From Lactobacillus sp. HBUAS51381 (GTDB lineage Bacteria; Bacillota; Bacilli; Lactobacillales; Lactobacillaceae), in the NCBI RefSeq assembly GCF_012641095.1, contig NZ_JAAVSC010000018.1:1-57230 (forward strand): 57,230 nt of DNA, given 5' to 3'. This document shows, piece after piece, positions 9,095 to 16,992 of this stretch. Positions within the stretch are counted from its first letter, which is position 1; each line of letters starts with the position of its first letter. The notes under the pieces were generated by a model that did no database searches, was not told the origin of the DNA, and was given only the letters and a program-made list of their open reading frames with translations. The translations under genes were made by a program, and so were the position numbers.

Positions 9095-9859
9095 TCAGAA
9101 GCCGCTATGCTCTAGCCGAAGCTCATGCCAAATCCGTTGACTACGGCGCGTAATTATCCTTGAGGAAGCTCTGACATAGTCTTTGAAGCTTTGTAACCCA
9201 GATAAGCGAACAGGTTGATCATACAGCCGATCTTGTCCATCCCCATGACCTTCAAAAAAATCCATCAATATATTTTTCTCAACGAACTGATCAAACGATC
9301 CAAATTGTTCAAAATAAGCACTTTGTTTTCGAATCGCCACTGACAAGCGATCATCGCCTAATTTACCAGCGTAGAAAGTAGCAACCTTCTCTAAGTAACA
9401 ATCAAAAAAATCAAAATAGGGAGACCCCGAGCGCTTAGGATTAATCCCACCATGAACTGGCAGAATTCCAAAATTTCCTAATTGATAGTTGTTGCACACC
9501 TGATAATAGGGTTTTCCGTATTGGTCAATTTGTTCATATTCGAAAATCTGACTTTCATTGTGTGGAGCGTATTGCCGAATAATACCGATAATCTCTATCT
9601 GACTGGCACGATCTAAGTTCCAATAATAATGGCCATAATATTGCTGGATCGCAAGGCGGTAAGTATTTAAGGTATCTCCGGCGTCAGCCTTTTTGTCATA
9701 CCAAGGGAAAATTTGCTGATAAATTTCATTAATCAATGGGCATCGATCTGATTCACCGCCCTGCGTTAAAAAATCAAATCGAATTGCCTGCAACTCATCC
9801 ATTTTCAGAAAATCTGCTAACCTGATTGCTTTGCCATAAGCATAATGGACTAAATCCAT
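9095..9859 (-). CDS. Hypothetical cytoplasmic protein (possibly DUF6994)
   Basis: A 254-residue soluble protein with no signal peptide or membrane segment. It is rich in Tyr, Phe and Asp, with segments such as GNFGILPVHGGINPKR and SPYFDFFDCYL that recall the DUF6994 family, a group without known function. That assignment is from memory of family style and is tentative. The ATG at 9859 is chosen over the preceding TTG codon because GAGGAGA sits seven bases upstream. It stands alone and converges on gntP. Confidence 0.6.
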   Translation of the reverse strand: MDLVHYAYGKAIRLADFLKMDELQAIRFDFLTQGGESDRCPLINEIYQQIFPWYDKKADAGDTLNTYRLAIQQYYGHYYWNLDRASQIEIIGIIRQYAPHNESQIFEYEQIDQYGKPYYQVCNNYQLGNFGILPVHGGINPKRSGSPYFDFFDCYLEKVATFYAGKLGDDRLSVAIRKQSAYFEQFGSFDQFVEKNILMDFFEGHGDGQDRLYDQPVRLSGLQSFKDYVRASSRIITRRSQRIWHELRLEHSGF

Positions 9860-10069
9860 CAATACATCTCCTCACACAAGCTGAGATTCCCGCCACATCA
9901 GTGATCTCAAATGAATACAGATACCATGTGTCTGCTCCCTATTAAATGATTCGTTACGCCTTAATATTATCAGTGGCTGTTCAACAAGTGAATGGCTATC
10001 CCTTTCAAACCCGTATAAAAAAGGAACCCATCGCCTACGTTTCCACACCCAGCAATGCGCCCCTTCAGT

Positions 10070-10264
10070 TTATGGCTTCTTCCAAGCGTTCTCGTACGGC
10101 GTATAGGGCATCAACTCATCCTCTGCGTAGTAGTCCTGCTGTACACCACTGAAACGAATTAAGTACCGGCTGCGTTTGATATCCTTGTAAACCACCACGC
10201 CGACCAGTGGCGTCGTCCCCAGCTTCGCTAAAACTAAATCACCAATTTTATATTGTGTTAACAT
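10070..10264 (-). CDS. Small hypothetical protein, 64 aa
   Basis: Small soluble protein of unknown function beginning MLTQYKIGDLVLAK. The start at 10264 is preferred over the longer frame because GAGGGA precedes it. The KIGDLVLAKLG opening followed by VGVVVYKD resembles small beta-barrel domains. It sits divergently from the TetR regulator, about 150 bp apart. No partner is evident. Confidence 0.55.
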   Translation of the reverse strand: MLTQYKIGDLVLAKLGTTPLVGVVVYKDIKRSRYLIRFSGVQQDYYAEDELMPYTPYENAWKKP

Positions 10265-10413
10265 TAGGCATACTCCCTCTTCTTTGACTTCGCGATCAAC
10301 CAATAGCCTAAGTTTACGGGACCCGCCGTTATCAAACAATCATCAGTCTGGCGCAAGCGATGAATAATCAACGATTCATCCCAATTGTCGCTTATCTCGA
10401 AAGGAATTTGCCG

Positions 10414-10989
10414 ATGTCCAAAACCGACTTACGCGTCACTAAAACCAAACGGGCCATCCAGCAAGCGGGCCTGGCGCTCCTGCTTAAGAAGCCGATTAAT
10501 AAAATCACGATTACCGAACTGGCCCGCACAGCTCTGATTAACAAGGGCACTTTCTATCTGCACTACGCGGATATTTACGCGCTGTACGATGAATTGCTCG
10601 CGACCGCAGCCAACGCGGCCGTTTACGACTCACCGGCCTACCCACTGCTGTTTCAAGACAGTCAGGCCTTTGTTCGCGAGTTTTTATTCGCCGAAAGCCC
10701 GACACTCCCACCGGAACAACAGGCGTTGCTGAAGCCAGAGAACCTGCGTTTTGCGCCCGACTTTCCTAAGGTCTTGTTGGCGATTTTCAAACAGGCCATC
10801 TATGCCGTGGGGCCGCTGACCCCTAGTCGCCAAAATGATCTCAAATTGACGTTCTTACTGAACGGGATGATTTCACTGCTGGTCAATCCGACGCTGATCG
10901 ATCGCGAGGACCCGGCTTGCGTTGACTTCACGGTCCAGTTTTTAAGTCGGACTGTTGAGGCGACTTTTCCGGAATTTTATGGCAAGTAG
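10414..10989 (+). CDS. TetR/AcrR-family transcriptional regulator
   Basis: A 191-residue DNA-binding repressor. The ATG at 10414 has AAAGGA eight bases upstream and gives the usual TetR length. The N-terminal helix-turn-helix (about residues 8-55) contains TKTKRAIQQAGLALLL, ITITELARTALINKGTFYLHY and a YALYDEL helix, as in the TetR group with a C-terminal TetR_C-type ligand domain. The rest is helical and variable. A regulated target is not obvious, because the segment downstream holds only a decayed gene end. It may once have controlled that gene. Confidence 0.82.
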   Translation: MSKTDLRVTKTKRAIQQAGLALLLKKPINKITITELARTALINKGTFYLHYADIYALYDELLATAANAAVYDSPAYPLLFQDSQAFVREFLFAESPTLPPEQQALLKPENLRFAPDFPKVLLAIFKQAIYAVGPLTPSRQNDLKLTFLLNGMISLLVNPTLIDREDPACVDFTVQFLSRTVEATFPEFYGK

Positions 10990-11040
10990 CATTGCCGAAA
11001 GGCCCTTTTCGCACGAGTTAAGTGTTTTTCACTGAATGTG

Positions 11041-11175
11041 TGCTTAAAACGGTTGGACGTGGCCGGCTACCCAGACACGCTCGAGAACATTCTCGGGGAT
11101 GCCGAAAACTAGGCCATTGCCTACCTTAAGGGCATTACGATTGGCCAGTTGATGGACGAAATTAAGATGATTTAA
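11041..11175 (+). pseudogene. Decayed 3' gene end, family not recognised
   Basis: A reading frame gives CLKRLDVAGYPDTLENILG and then, after an in-frame TAG at 11110-11112, continues as AIAYLKGITIGQLMDEIKMI before a TAA. Composition and phase look protein-coding on both sides of the stop, but there is no start or ribosome site. I read it as the relic of a truncated gene. Confidence 0.4.
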
Positions 11176-11181
11176 TCGCGT

Positions 11182-11218
11182 AACGGCGCTCTGCAGTGGT
11201 GAACTGCGGGGCGCCGTT
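11182..11218 (+). terminator. Hairpin after the gene relic
   Basis: Arms AACGGCGC and GCGCCGTT with a further inner stem. Only a weak T stretch follows, so terminator activity is uncertain. Confidence 0.35.
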
Positions 11219-11423
11219 GTGGGTTTGTTATCGATTAATCTGTTTGCTAATCACTGAGTTGATTTTGTCGTGAGTGCCTTGGTAGTCGTCCTCAAGCCTT
11301 CTCCAAGGAGATAAGTGAGCTTCTACGCTGAATTGCGGTCACAACATTTCAAGCTGTTGTTCTCGCAAACCTCTGGCTTTAGTCAGGGGTGGTTGAACCT
11401 TAGATCCGCGTTCTGAACGAAAA

Positions 11424-12284
11424 CTATTTCCCAGGAATTAACGCCACATAAATAACCGGATAACCAATCTCTAGGTTTCGGGTGTCATTCGACGTGACCG
11501 TTGCAACGCCAATGTGCCAGCCCTTAAATTGGGTGTAGGTCACCGGCACTGGTTGTGCTGGATACTCGCCTTCCTTGTAAGGAATTGGCGCGCCTTTACT
11601 CATAGCGATCTTTGAGAAGTAGTCCTTGAGGTTTAGCTTACCTGACTCATAGGCATTGGTCAGGGCATCGCCTTCAACGGAACCGTCCGGCGAACTGATC
11701 AGGCGGATTTGTCGCGCTTCTTTAGGTGAGAAGCCATCACTTTCGACGCAGAACTCCCAGCCTTGGTTGTAGTTTTCAGTATCGTTATTAGCGAGCACAA
11801 AGTCCTGGGCCAATTTCGTCAACCGCTTATCGGTCTTAACACCCGGGAAAAAGCTGGTGATTTCCTTGGCCTGAGCGGCTTCCGTTTTGACGTAAGCCGG
11901 GGTGACCTTAGGTGCGACCGGCTGGGGAACCGGCTTGAGATAGCCGCGCCAAATCCATCCCTGCATTGAACCGTCACCGTTACGCACATGGTAGTAGATG
12001 GCGTAGTTATGGCGATTCTTCTGGTAAAACTTTTCATGAGCATCGGTAAACCAAGTCGTGGAACTGACTGAGGCATTGCGGTCATAGCGAACTGTTAAGT
12101 GCTTAGAATAGCGGTACCCCTGATTGGCCGTAAATTGGTGCTGCCCCATCGGCTTCCGCCAAATCACCCGAACCGAGTTACCCCGTTTGGCCGAATATTG
12201 ATTCGCTGATGCGGTCGTCGTTGTAGCTAGCCACAAGCCTAACCCCAGGCTTATAGCCAACATCCCCTGAATAAATCTTTTCAT
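11424..12284 (-). CDS. Secreted protein, paralogue of the protein at 6469-7245
   Basis: A 286-residue exported protein of unknown function. The signal peptide ends near TASAN. The first domain carries VIWRKPM, TDAHEKFYQK, IYYHV and GWIWRGYLKP, and the C-terminal part has FKGWHIGV. All are shared with the gene at 6469, and the spacer between the domains differs. The first domain is basic and aromatic, as expected for wall or glycan contact, but no enzyme motif is seen. AGGAGG lies nine bases before the ATG. Confidence 0.75.
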   Translation of the reverse strand: MKRFIQGMLAISLGLGLWLATTTTASANQYSAKRGNSVRVIWRKPMGQHQFTANQGYRYSKHLTVRYDRNASVSSTTWFTDAHEKFYQKNRHNYAIYYHVRNGDGSMQGWIWRGYLKPVPQPVAPKVTPAYVKTEAAQAKEITSFFPGVKTDKRLTKLAQDFVLANNDTENYNQGWEFCVESDGFSPKEARQIRLISSPDGSVEGDALTNAYESGKLNLKDYFSKIAMSKGAPIPYKEGEYPAQPVPVTYTQFKGWHIGVATVTSNDTRNLEIGYPVIYVALIPGK

Positions 12285-12366
12285 ATGTAGTTTCCTCCTA
12301 ACTATGAGGTAAGCTTAGCACTCTGCCAGTGGGTTTACCAGTTAAGCTGGCGAATCAATTGGAAAC

Positions 12367-12524
12367 CTATTGTTGTTGCTGCAACACCATTTGAACCCGC
12401 TCCATGGCTTGTTCCTCATCATACGCACAGTCTATATCCGTTAAAATTTCCCCTTCTCAGACTTAACCGTGAGTTCTTTGATATTTTCTGGCTACTGTTG
12501 CGCTTCAATTAACAATTCGTCATA
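12367..12524 (-). pseudogene. Frameshifted relic of a small gene
   Basis: Read leftward, it gives YDELLIEAQQ, a TAG, then PENIKELTVKSEKG. A one-base frame change follows, then EILTDIDCAYDEEQAMERVQ, ending in a run of glutamines and a TAG. The coherent, charged protein-like sequence across two lesions indicates a dead gene. Family unknown. Confidence 0.45.
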
Positions 12525-12655
12525 CTAAAATTACTTCGTGATCACGGTGTTTAATCTAACTTGGATGATCAAATTAGAGCTAAGTCACCAGCATAGATTA
12601 ATTCTGAACTTGCAATTTATTTTCAAAGGTTTTAACCAAAAGGAGCGTATTTAAA

Positions 12656-13060
12656 ATGCAGACGCAAACGTATTTTTTAGGCTGTAATTACATTATCGAT
12701 TTGGTCAATGGCAAATGGAAGCCCTCCATCATTTGCTCACTTGGCTTAGGTGATAAACGATTTGGCGAGCTTCGTCAGTACTTTAAGCGTCTTTACGGCG
12801 TTGCCCCGGCTGAAAAAGTTCTGAGTGAGCAGCTTCATCAACTGATTGATCACAAAATAGTTAAACGAACGAGTTATGACGTCATGCCCATGAAAGTTAT
12901 CTATTCGCTAACCGACGAGGGGCGAGATTTAAAGGCTCTATTAATTCAGATGACGCAATTTGCAGAATCTATACAGGACGACTCCGTCCACTTTAAATAT
13001 AGTTCCAAGGCTATGTTGGGATTGGTCGATTTGGATTTAGAAGAAAATTTATCAGACTAG
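12656..13060 (+). CDS. HxlR-family transcriptional regulator
   Basis: A winged-helix regulator of 134 residues. It has the family layout: an N-terminal cysteine (Cys10 in FLGCNY), the block LVNGKWKPSIICSL, a recognition region around FGELRQYF and LSEQLHQLIDHKIVKR, and a wing YSLTDEGRDL. In relatives such as YodB and HypR the N-terminal cysteine senses electrophiles or disulfide stress. GGAGCG precedes the ATG. It lies directly before an Old Yellow Enzyme gene, separated by a palindromic operator, so it probably controls that gene and perhaps itself. Confidence 0.85.
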   Translation: MQTQTYFLGCNYIIDLVNGKWKPSIICSLGLGDKRFGELRQYFKRLYGVAPAEKVLSEQLHQLIDHKIVKRTSYDVMPMKVIYSLTDEGRDLKALLIQMTQFAESIQDDSVHFKYSSKAMLGLVDLDLEENLSD

Positions 13061-13097
13061 TGACCACCGCCAGCTTTGAAATCAGCTTCTAGCACTA

Positions 13098-13164
13098 CTT
13101 ACTTCCAAGTAAGCAGCTTACAAAGAAGTGCCTACTATTCGTAAGTAAAAGACTGGGTTATAAT
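13098..13164 (+). promoter_or_regulatory. Old Yellow Enzyme promoter with HxlR-type operator
   Basis: A perfect palindrome CTTACTTCCAAGTAAG (13098-13113) is followed by further half-sites (CTTAC at 13117, GTAAG at 13141) and a consensus TATAAT at 13159-13164. The -35 is poor. The half-sites fit dimer binding by the adjacent HxlR protein. Confidence 0.5.
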
Positions 13165-13201
13165 AGTTAGTGAAGTAATAAACAAAAAGGAGTTTTCAAC
13201 T

Positions 13202-14458
13202 ATGAGTAGCTTAAATGATCCGTTAACTTTTCGTCATGGCGCAACTGTTGATAACCGATTCGTTCTTCCGCCGATGCTGACTAACAGTGGTAAAGACGGC
13301 TATATTACTCCAGATACGCTTGACTATTACCATGCCCGTGCTAAATCTGGCGGCCTGGTCATGACTGAATACATGTACGTTACAGAAACCGGTGGACCCG
13401 CGCTGACTTGGAAACGGGGTCGCGAGCAATTGGCCGCCTACGATGATAAATTTCTGCCACAGCTCAAGAAGCTGGCTCAGGCGATGAAACATTCCGGCAG
13501 TAAAGCGATTATGCAAATTGCCCATACTGGACGGGAAGCGAACTACCGTGCCATGCAAGGGGAAAAAGTTTACGCACCCACGGGCTTAGAAGACGGCAGC
13601 GATTTCCCATTCCTTGATTACAAGGTCCATTCACTATCGGATGAACAAATTAAAGAAATAATTGCCGGTTTTGGTAAAGCCGCTAAACGGGCCATTGACG
13701 CCGGATTCGATGGCGTTGAAATCCATGGCGCTAACCATTACCTCATTCAACAATTTGTATCCGCTTACTCGAATCACCGTACCGATCACTGGGGCGGCTC
13801 TGTCGAGAAACGCATGAACTTTCCATTAGCGGTGGTTAAAACCGTTATGGAGACCGTCGATAAGTACGCGCCTAAAGGTTTTATCGTTGGCTACCGAATT
13901 TCACCAGAAGAGATTCACGGCAAAAATGTGGGCTACACTTGGCACGAGTCCACACAATTAATTGATCAAATCACGAAGCAATTCGATTTAGACTACATTC
14001 ATCTTTCAATGTTGCATTTTGATTCAAAACCCGGTGACAATTTATTACTAGACACCGACGGCGAAGCGGACAATAAATTTAAGGATTCTGACAAGCCATT
14101 CGCAACCCTCTTCAAGCCCTATTTAAATGGCAGTAAAGAGATTATTGTTGGTGGAATCGATAGCAAGGATAAGGCCGAATCAGCTTTATCTTTGGCTGAC
14201 TTAGTCGCTGTTGGTCGGGAAAACATTATTGATCCAGATTTTGCCGAAAAGATTTTAAACCATCAAGAAGACCAAATCATCACTTCACTATCCATCGAAC
14301 AAACTAAGAAAAACCATATGACGCCAGGATTAATTGATACCTTCTCTGGCCCAACTACGGCAATTCCACTATCAGGTGCTGAAAATATTCAACCTCTACA
14401 TCGAGGCTTTGGTGGCTGGACTGAAATGACCTACCCACATAATAGTGAGACTAAATAA
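13202..14458 (+). CDS. NADH:flavin oxidoreductase, Old Yellow Enzyme family
   Basis: A 418-residue cytoplasmic FMN ene-reductase in the YqiG/YqjM style. It shows the TIM-barrel pattern: FVLPPMLTN near the start (FMN site), IMQIAHTGREA, GFDGVEIHGANHYLIQQF with the catalytic His-x-x-His/Asn pair, then HRTDHWGGSVEKR and the late phosphate-binding DLVAVGRENIIDPD. Relatives reduce alpha,beta-unsaturated carbonyls and quinone-like electrophiles, which fits control by the neighbouring HxlR regulator. AAGGAG precedes the ATG, and a terminator follows. Confidence 0.9.
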   Translation: MSSLNDPLTFRHGATVDNRFVLPPMLTNSGKDGYITPDTLDYYHARAKSGGLVMTEYMYVTETGGPALTWKRGREQLAAYDDKFLPQLKKLAQAMKHSGSKAIMQIAHTGREANYRAMQGEKVYAPTGLEDGSDFPFLDYKVHSLSDEQIKEIIAGFGKAAKRAIDAGFDGVEIHGANHYLIQQFVSAYSNHRTDHWGGSVEKRMNFPLAVVKTVMETVDKYAPKGFIVGYRISPEEIHGKNVGYTWHESTQLIDQITKQFDLDYIHLSMLHFDSKPGDNLLLDTDGEADNKFKDSDKPFATLFKPYLNGSKEIIVGGIDSKDKAESALSLADLVAVGRENIIDPDFAEKILNHQEDQIITSLSIEQTKKNHMTPGLIDTFSGPTTAIPLSGAENIQPLHRGFGGWTEMTYPHNSETK

Positions 14459-14503
14459 TCGTAGAACTAGATCGATTAATTTCATCGTTTAAAATAGACT
14501 AAG

Positions 14504-14547
14504 ATTAGCTCTGTAAGACCCAGTTAGGTTTTACAGAGCTAATTTTA
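14504..14547 (+). terminator. Terminator after the Old Yellow Enzyme gene
   Basis: A perfect 13-bp stem (ATTAGCTCTGTAA with TTACAGAGCTAAT), a 14-nt loop, then TTTTA. Confidence 0.8.
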
Positions 14548-14614
14548 GTATGCTTATAATTAATATTTCAATTATTACCTAAAGACACATCACCACATGT
14601 CTTCAGTCTATTTC

Positions 14615-15574
14615 TTAACTATGCTTTCGCCACGCTTGTTTCATAAGACTGAGAATATACTCCAGTTGCTCATCATTAGCAATTGATAACTCGTAATCTC
14701 CATTTCCCCAGTGTCCCGTATGACTAACATCCCTAAATAGATGCACTGAATCGTCCAGCTCCCCTTTGCTCAGATTAATCCAAATCTTTAACTTCTTTTT
14801 CTGAGGCAATAGGTCGACAACATTGTGTCGATCAATTCGAAATCCCACATAAACCTTAGTTACTTTAACCTCAAATCTAGTATCCCATGTTAATAACGCC
14901 TCTTTGATCTTAGCGTATACTTCCTGAACATTCTCATTACTCTTAGCTAACAACTCTTCTTCGCTGACCAGCCGCAAGTCCTTAGCATCTTTAATTTTAA
15001 TCGTCTCACTCTTCGAAACATCACTGCTTATTTTTTCTACATTGTTGGCCGTCTTTTGCATTCCAATTCCTTTAGAGATTTTATTAAAAATCAACTCATT
15101 ATTACTAAATAAGTTGGCCTCATACAATTCAATTGGAAGAGAGGGATTATCAGCTGCATCTTTTTGATAATCATCAAAACTCTGCGCAATGAAAATAAGC
15201 CTCACCTGTGACCAGTCAAAATAATCGATACTCTGTGATTCGCCGTACCGTTCATTGTAGGCCAAAACAAAATCCGCTTTATGATTCAAAAGCGTATTGA
15301 GATAGGCATAGCCTTGATCAATTACGCTGTACTTAGTTGTCTTCTTATATTCAATAATAACGAACGCTTTCACTTCATCGTCATAAGCAACTGTATCTAA
15401 ACGATACTTTCCTACTGTGAACTCTGTTGCGACAAACTTCGGTCCAATCGTTAACTCCAGATTGTTCTCAATACATGTTTGTAATTTCTTTTCATTTTTA
15501 AATGAAATTGGATTAATCTTGCTCAAACTTGATCTTCCGTTTACCTTGTCAGGGTTAAGTTTATAGAGATCCAT
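14615..15574 (-). CDS. PD-(D/E)xK nuclease-like protein with C-terminal DUF5655-like domain
   Basis: A 319-residue cytoplasmic protein. The N-terminal half has a restriction-endonuclease-like core: Asp60 in YRLDTVAYDD, then VIIEYKK with Glu75 and Lys77. The C-terminal portion (about 225-310) matches the style of DUF5655 proteins (KVYVGFRID, KIWINLSKGEL, and a helix of SIANDEQLEYIL type). Biological role unknown, but such proteins often occur in defence or mobile regions. The ATG has AAGGTGG upstream, and a GTG twelve bases earlier is possible. The gene is AT-rich against the flanks and lies just outside the repeat-bounded island. Confidence 0.7.
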   Translation of the reverse strand: MDLYKLNPDKVNGRSSLSKINPISFKNEKKLQTCIENNLELTIGPKFVATEFTVGKYRLDTVAYDDEVKAFVIIEYKKTTKYSVIDQGYAYLNTLLNHKADFVLAYNERYGESQSIDYFDWSQVRLIFIAQSFDDYQKDAADNPSLPIELYEANLFSNNELIFNKISKGIGMQKTANNVEKISSDVSKSETIKIKDAKDLRLVSEEELLAKSNENVQEVYAKIKEALLTWDTRFEVKVTKVYVGFRIDRHNVVDLLPQKKKLKIWINLSKGELDDSVHLFRDVSHTGHWGNGDYELSIANDEQLEYILSLMKQAWRKHS

Positions 15575-15678
15575 TTCAACAACCACCTTATTTTCCTCAT
15601 AATTAATAATCTACCTTGAATTTAGCAATAAATATTAGGCAACAAAAATCAGCAGAATGAATAATTTTACAGAATGAT

Positions 15679-15697
15679 AACCGCATCACTTATGATA
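15679..15697 (+). repeat. Distal attachment-like direct repeat
   Basis: Nineteen bases identical to the rlmH 3' end at 19877-19895, in the same orientation. Counting past one mismatch, 21 of 22 bases agree. Confidence 0.8.
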
Positions 15698-15905
15698 AGG
15701 CAATCCGTATCAGACTACTCTGCAATTACGCCAATCAATTGATTCAAGTATGATATACCGATTCTCATAAGTAAACCATTCATATAGCCTTAGAGCTCGT
15801 GGGTTCAACTCCTACTCCTGCTATCTGACATCACCGGTTCTAAGCACCTTACTCCAATCCCTTTTCGCAAGTTGTCTCTACGAATCCTTGAAAGGGGTAA
15901 CGAAT

Positions 15906-16004
15906 ATGTATCCTTTACTTGTCATCTTAGCCGTGTCTCCGGTTTACTTACCAGTAGGATCCTTAATCCGGTTCAGAGGTAATCTGTTAACCACTCACAG
16001 CTAA
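15906..16004 (+). CDS. 32-aa hydrophobic peptide, possible type I toxin
   Basis: A small ORF with AAAGGGG seven bases before the ATG. It encodes MYPLLVILAVSPVYLPVGSL, then a short segment with two arginines and a polar tail: one membrane-spanning stretch with a positive C-terminal flank. A terminator hairpin lies directly after the stop and a long nested hairpin follows. Size, topology and the surrounding RNA structure are typical of Fst/Ldr-like type I toxins, but the family motif of Fst (APxxVG) is only loosely matched. A chance ORF cannot be excluded. Confidence 0.45.
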   Translation: MYPLLVILAVSPVYLPVGSLIRFRGNLLTTHS

Positions 16005-16006
16005 TG

Positions 16007-16036
16007 GGGCTAGCTTAACTGCTAGCTCATTTTTTT
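16007..16036 (+). terminator. Terminator after the small peptide
   Basis: GCTAGC-TTAACT-GCTAGC hairpin, two bases, then A and a run of seven T residues. Confidence 0.65.
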
Positions 16037-16045
16037 ATACGAAAA

Positions 16046-16103
16046 ATCCCTCCGTCATTGTCAGATGAATTTATATTATTTCATCTGACAACCACAAAGG
16101 GAT
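16046..16103. repeat. Nested inverted repeat
   Basis: An 11-bp perfect stem (TGTCAGATGAA with TTCATCTGACA, 10-nt loop) sits inside an outer ATCCCT/AGGGAT pair. It could be a structured RNA, a convergent terminator, or an antisense regulator of the neighbouring peptide. Confidence 0.5.
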
Positions 16104-16194
16104 CATAACATATGCCGCTCTAGGCTCTTTTTGCAATTGGTAACTGCTCCCACACAGTAGCTACTGCATTTTATAATCAGCTCGCTGAAACCAA

Positions 16195-16638
16195 TCAAGC
16201 TCTTCTCATATACAAGAGCGGGTAGGGATTGCCTTGTTCATCATGTTCTGTTCGCTTATACACTTCAAACCCCATATGCTCATAAAAGCCCTTTGCGCGC
16301 GGATTCTGCTCATTAACTGCTAAATCAGTCACCGCATATTTTTCAAGACCATAGTTAATTAAGGCTTTCCCCAAGCCCTTGCCCTCTTCCTCACGCGCAA
16401 TAAAGAGCATCTCGATATGCTGCTCGGTAATCCCCATAAATCCAATTGGGACGTGCATTTCATTTTCGACAACAATCAAATGTGGTATTTCTGTTAACGC
16501 TTGTGGCACGTATCGCTTAATGGTGGCGATTTCGTCTGCTGACAAGAAGAGATGCGTGGCCTGCACAGCGCTTTTCCACACCGTCAAAAGTTGTTTAATT
16601 AGCGTAACATTGCGGTCTTTCACTTCAATAATTTTCAT
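16195..16638 (-). CDS. GNAT-family N-acetyltransferase
   Basis: A 147-residue acetyl-CoA dependent transferase. The acetyl-CoA loop is visible in IEMLFIAREEEGKGLGKALI (about 73-92), followed by the typical beta-bulge TDLAVNEQNPRAKGFYEHMGF and a C-terminal strand. The overall pattern is like YjaB/YhbS-type enzymes, whose substrates vary. GAGG is close to the ATG. It reads the same way as the SIR2-HerA operon, about 350 bp downstream of it, inside the repeat-bounded island. Its role in the island is unknown. Confidence 0.8.
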   Translation of the reverse strand: MKIIEVKDRNVTLIKQLLTVWKSAVQATHLFLSADEIATIKRYVPQALTEIPHLIVVENEMHVPIGFMGITEQHIEMLFIAREEEGKGLGKALINYGLEKYAVTDLAVNEQNPRAKGFYEHMGFEVYKRTEHDEQGNPYPLLYMRRA

Positions 16639-16992
16639 TTTTCCTCAATTCATTTACTAGTATCAAAAAACAAGGAACTGAATCCATATATTCTCTCTAT
16701 ACAATCTATACTCAGTCAGTTCCTGGACCTGAACCGGCCACTGTTTAAATTTCCGTGAAAGCACACTGCGAAGAACTAAATAAGCAATCTCTACCCCCAA
16801 GATACACCGATTTCATCCAGTCTTATCCTCAAACTTTGAAGCATCTCGTAAATTTTCTAACTGTTGTAAATAGCACCTACCGAATAATACCGATGGATAT
16901 TTCATTGGTGATAATCAACAGATTTCGTTGCTACAATCTGCTGACCATTGCCTGTTGGAGACTATGACTTTAATTTTCATATCTGAATCAAG
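16639..16992. other. AT-rich intergenic segment within the island
   Basis: Contains an imperfect inverted repeat (AGGAACTGA near 16672 with TCAGTTCCT near 16717) that may end herA transcription. No convincing ORF, promoter or RNA gene was found in the remainder. Confidence 0.4.
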
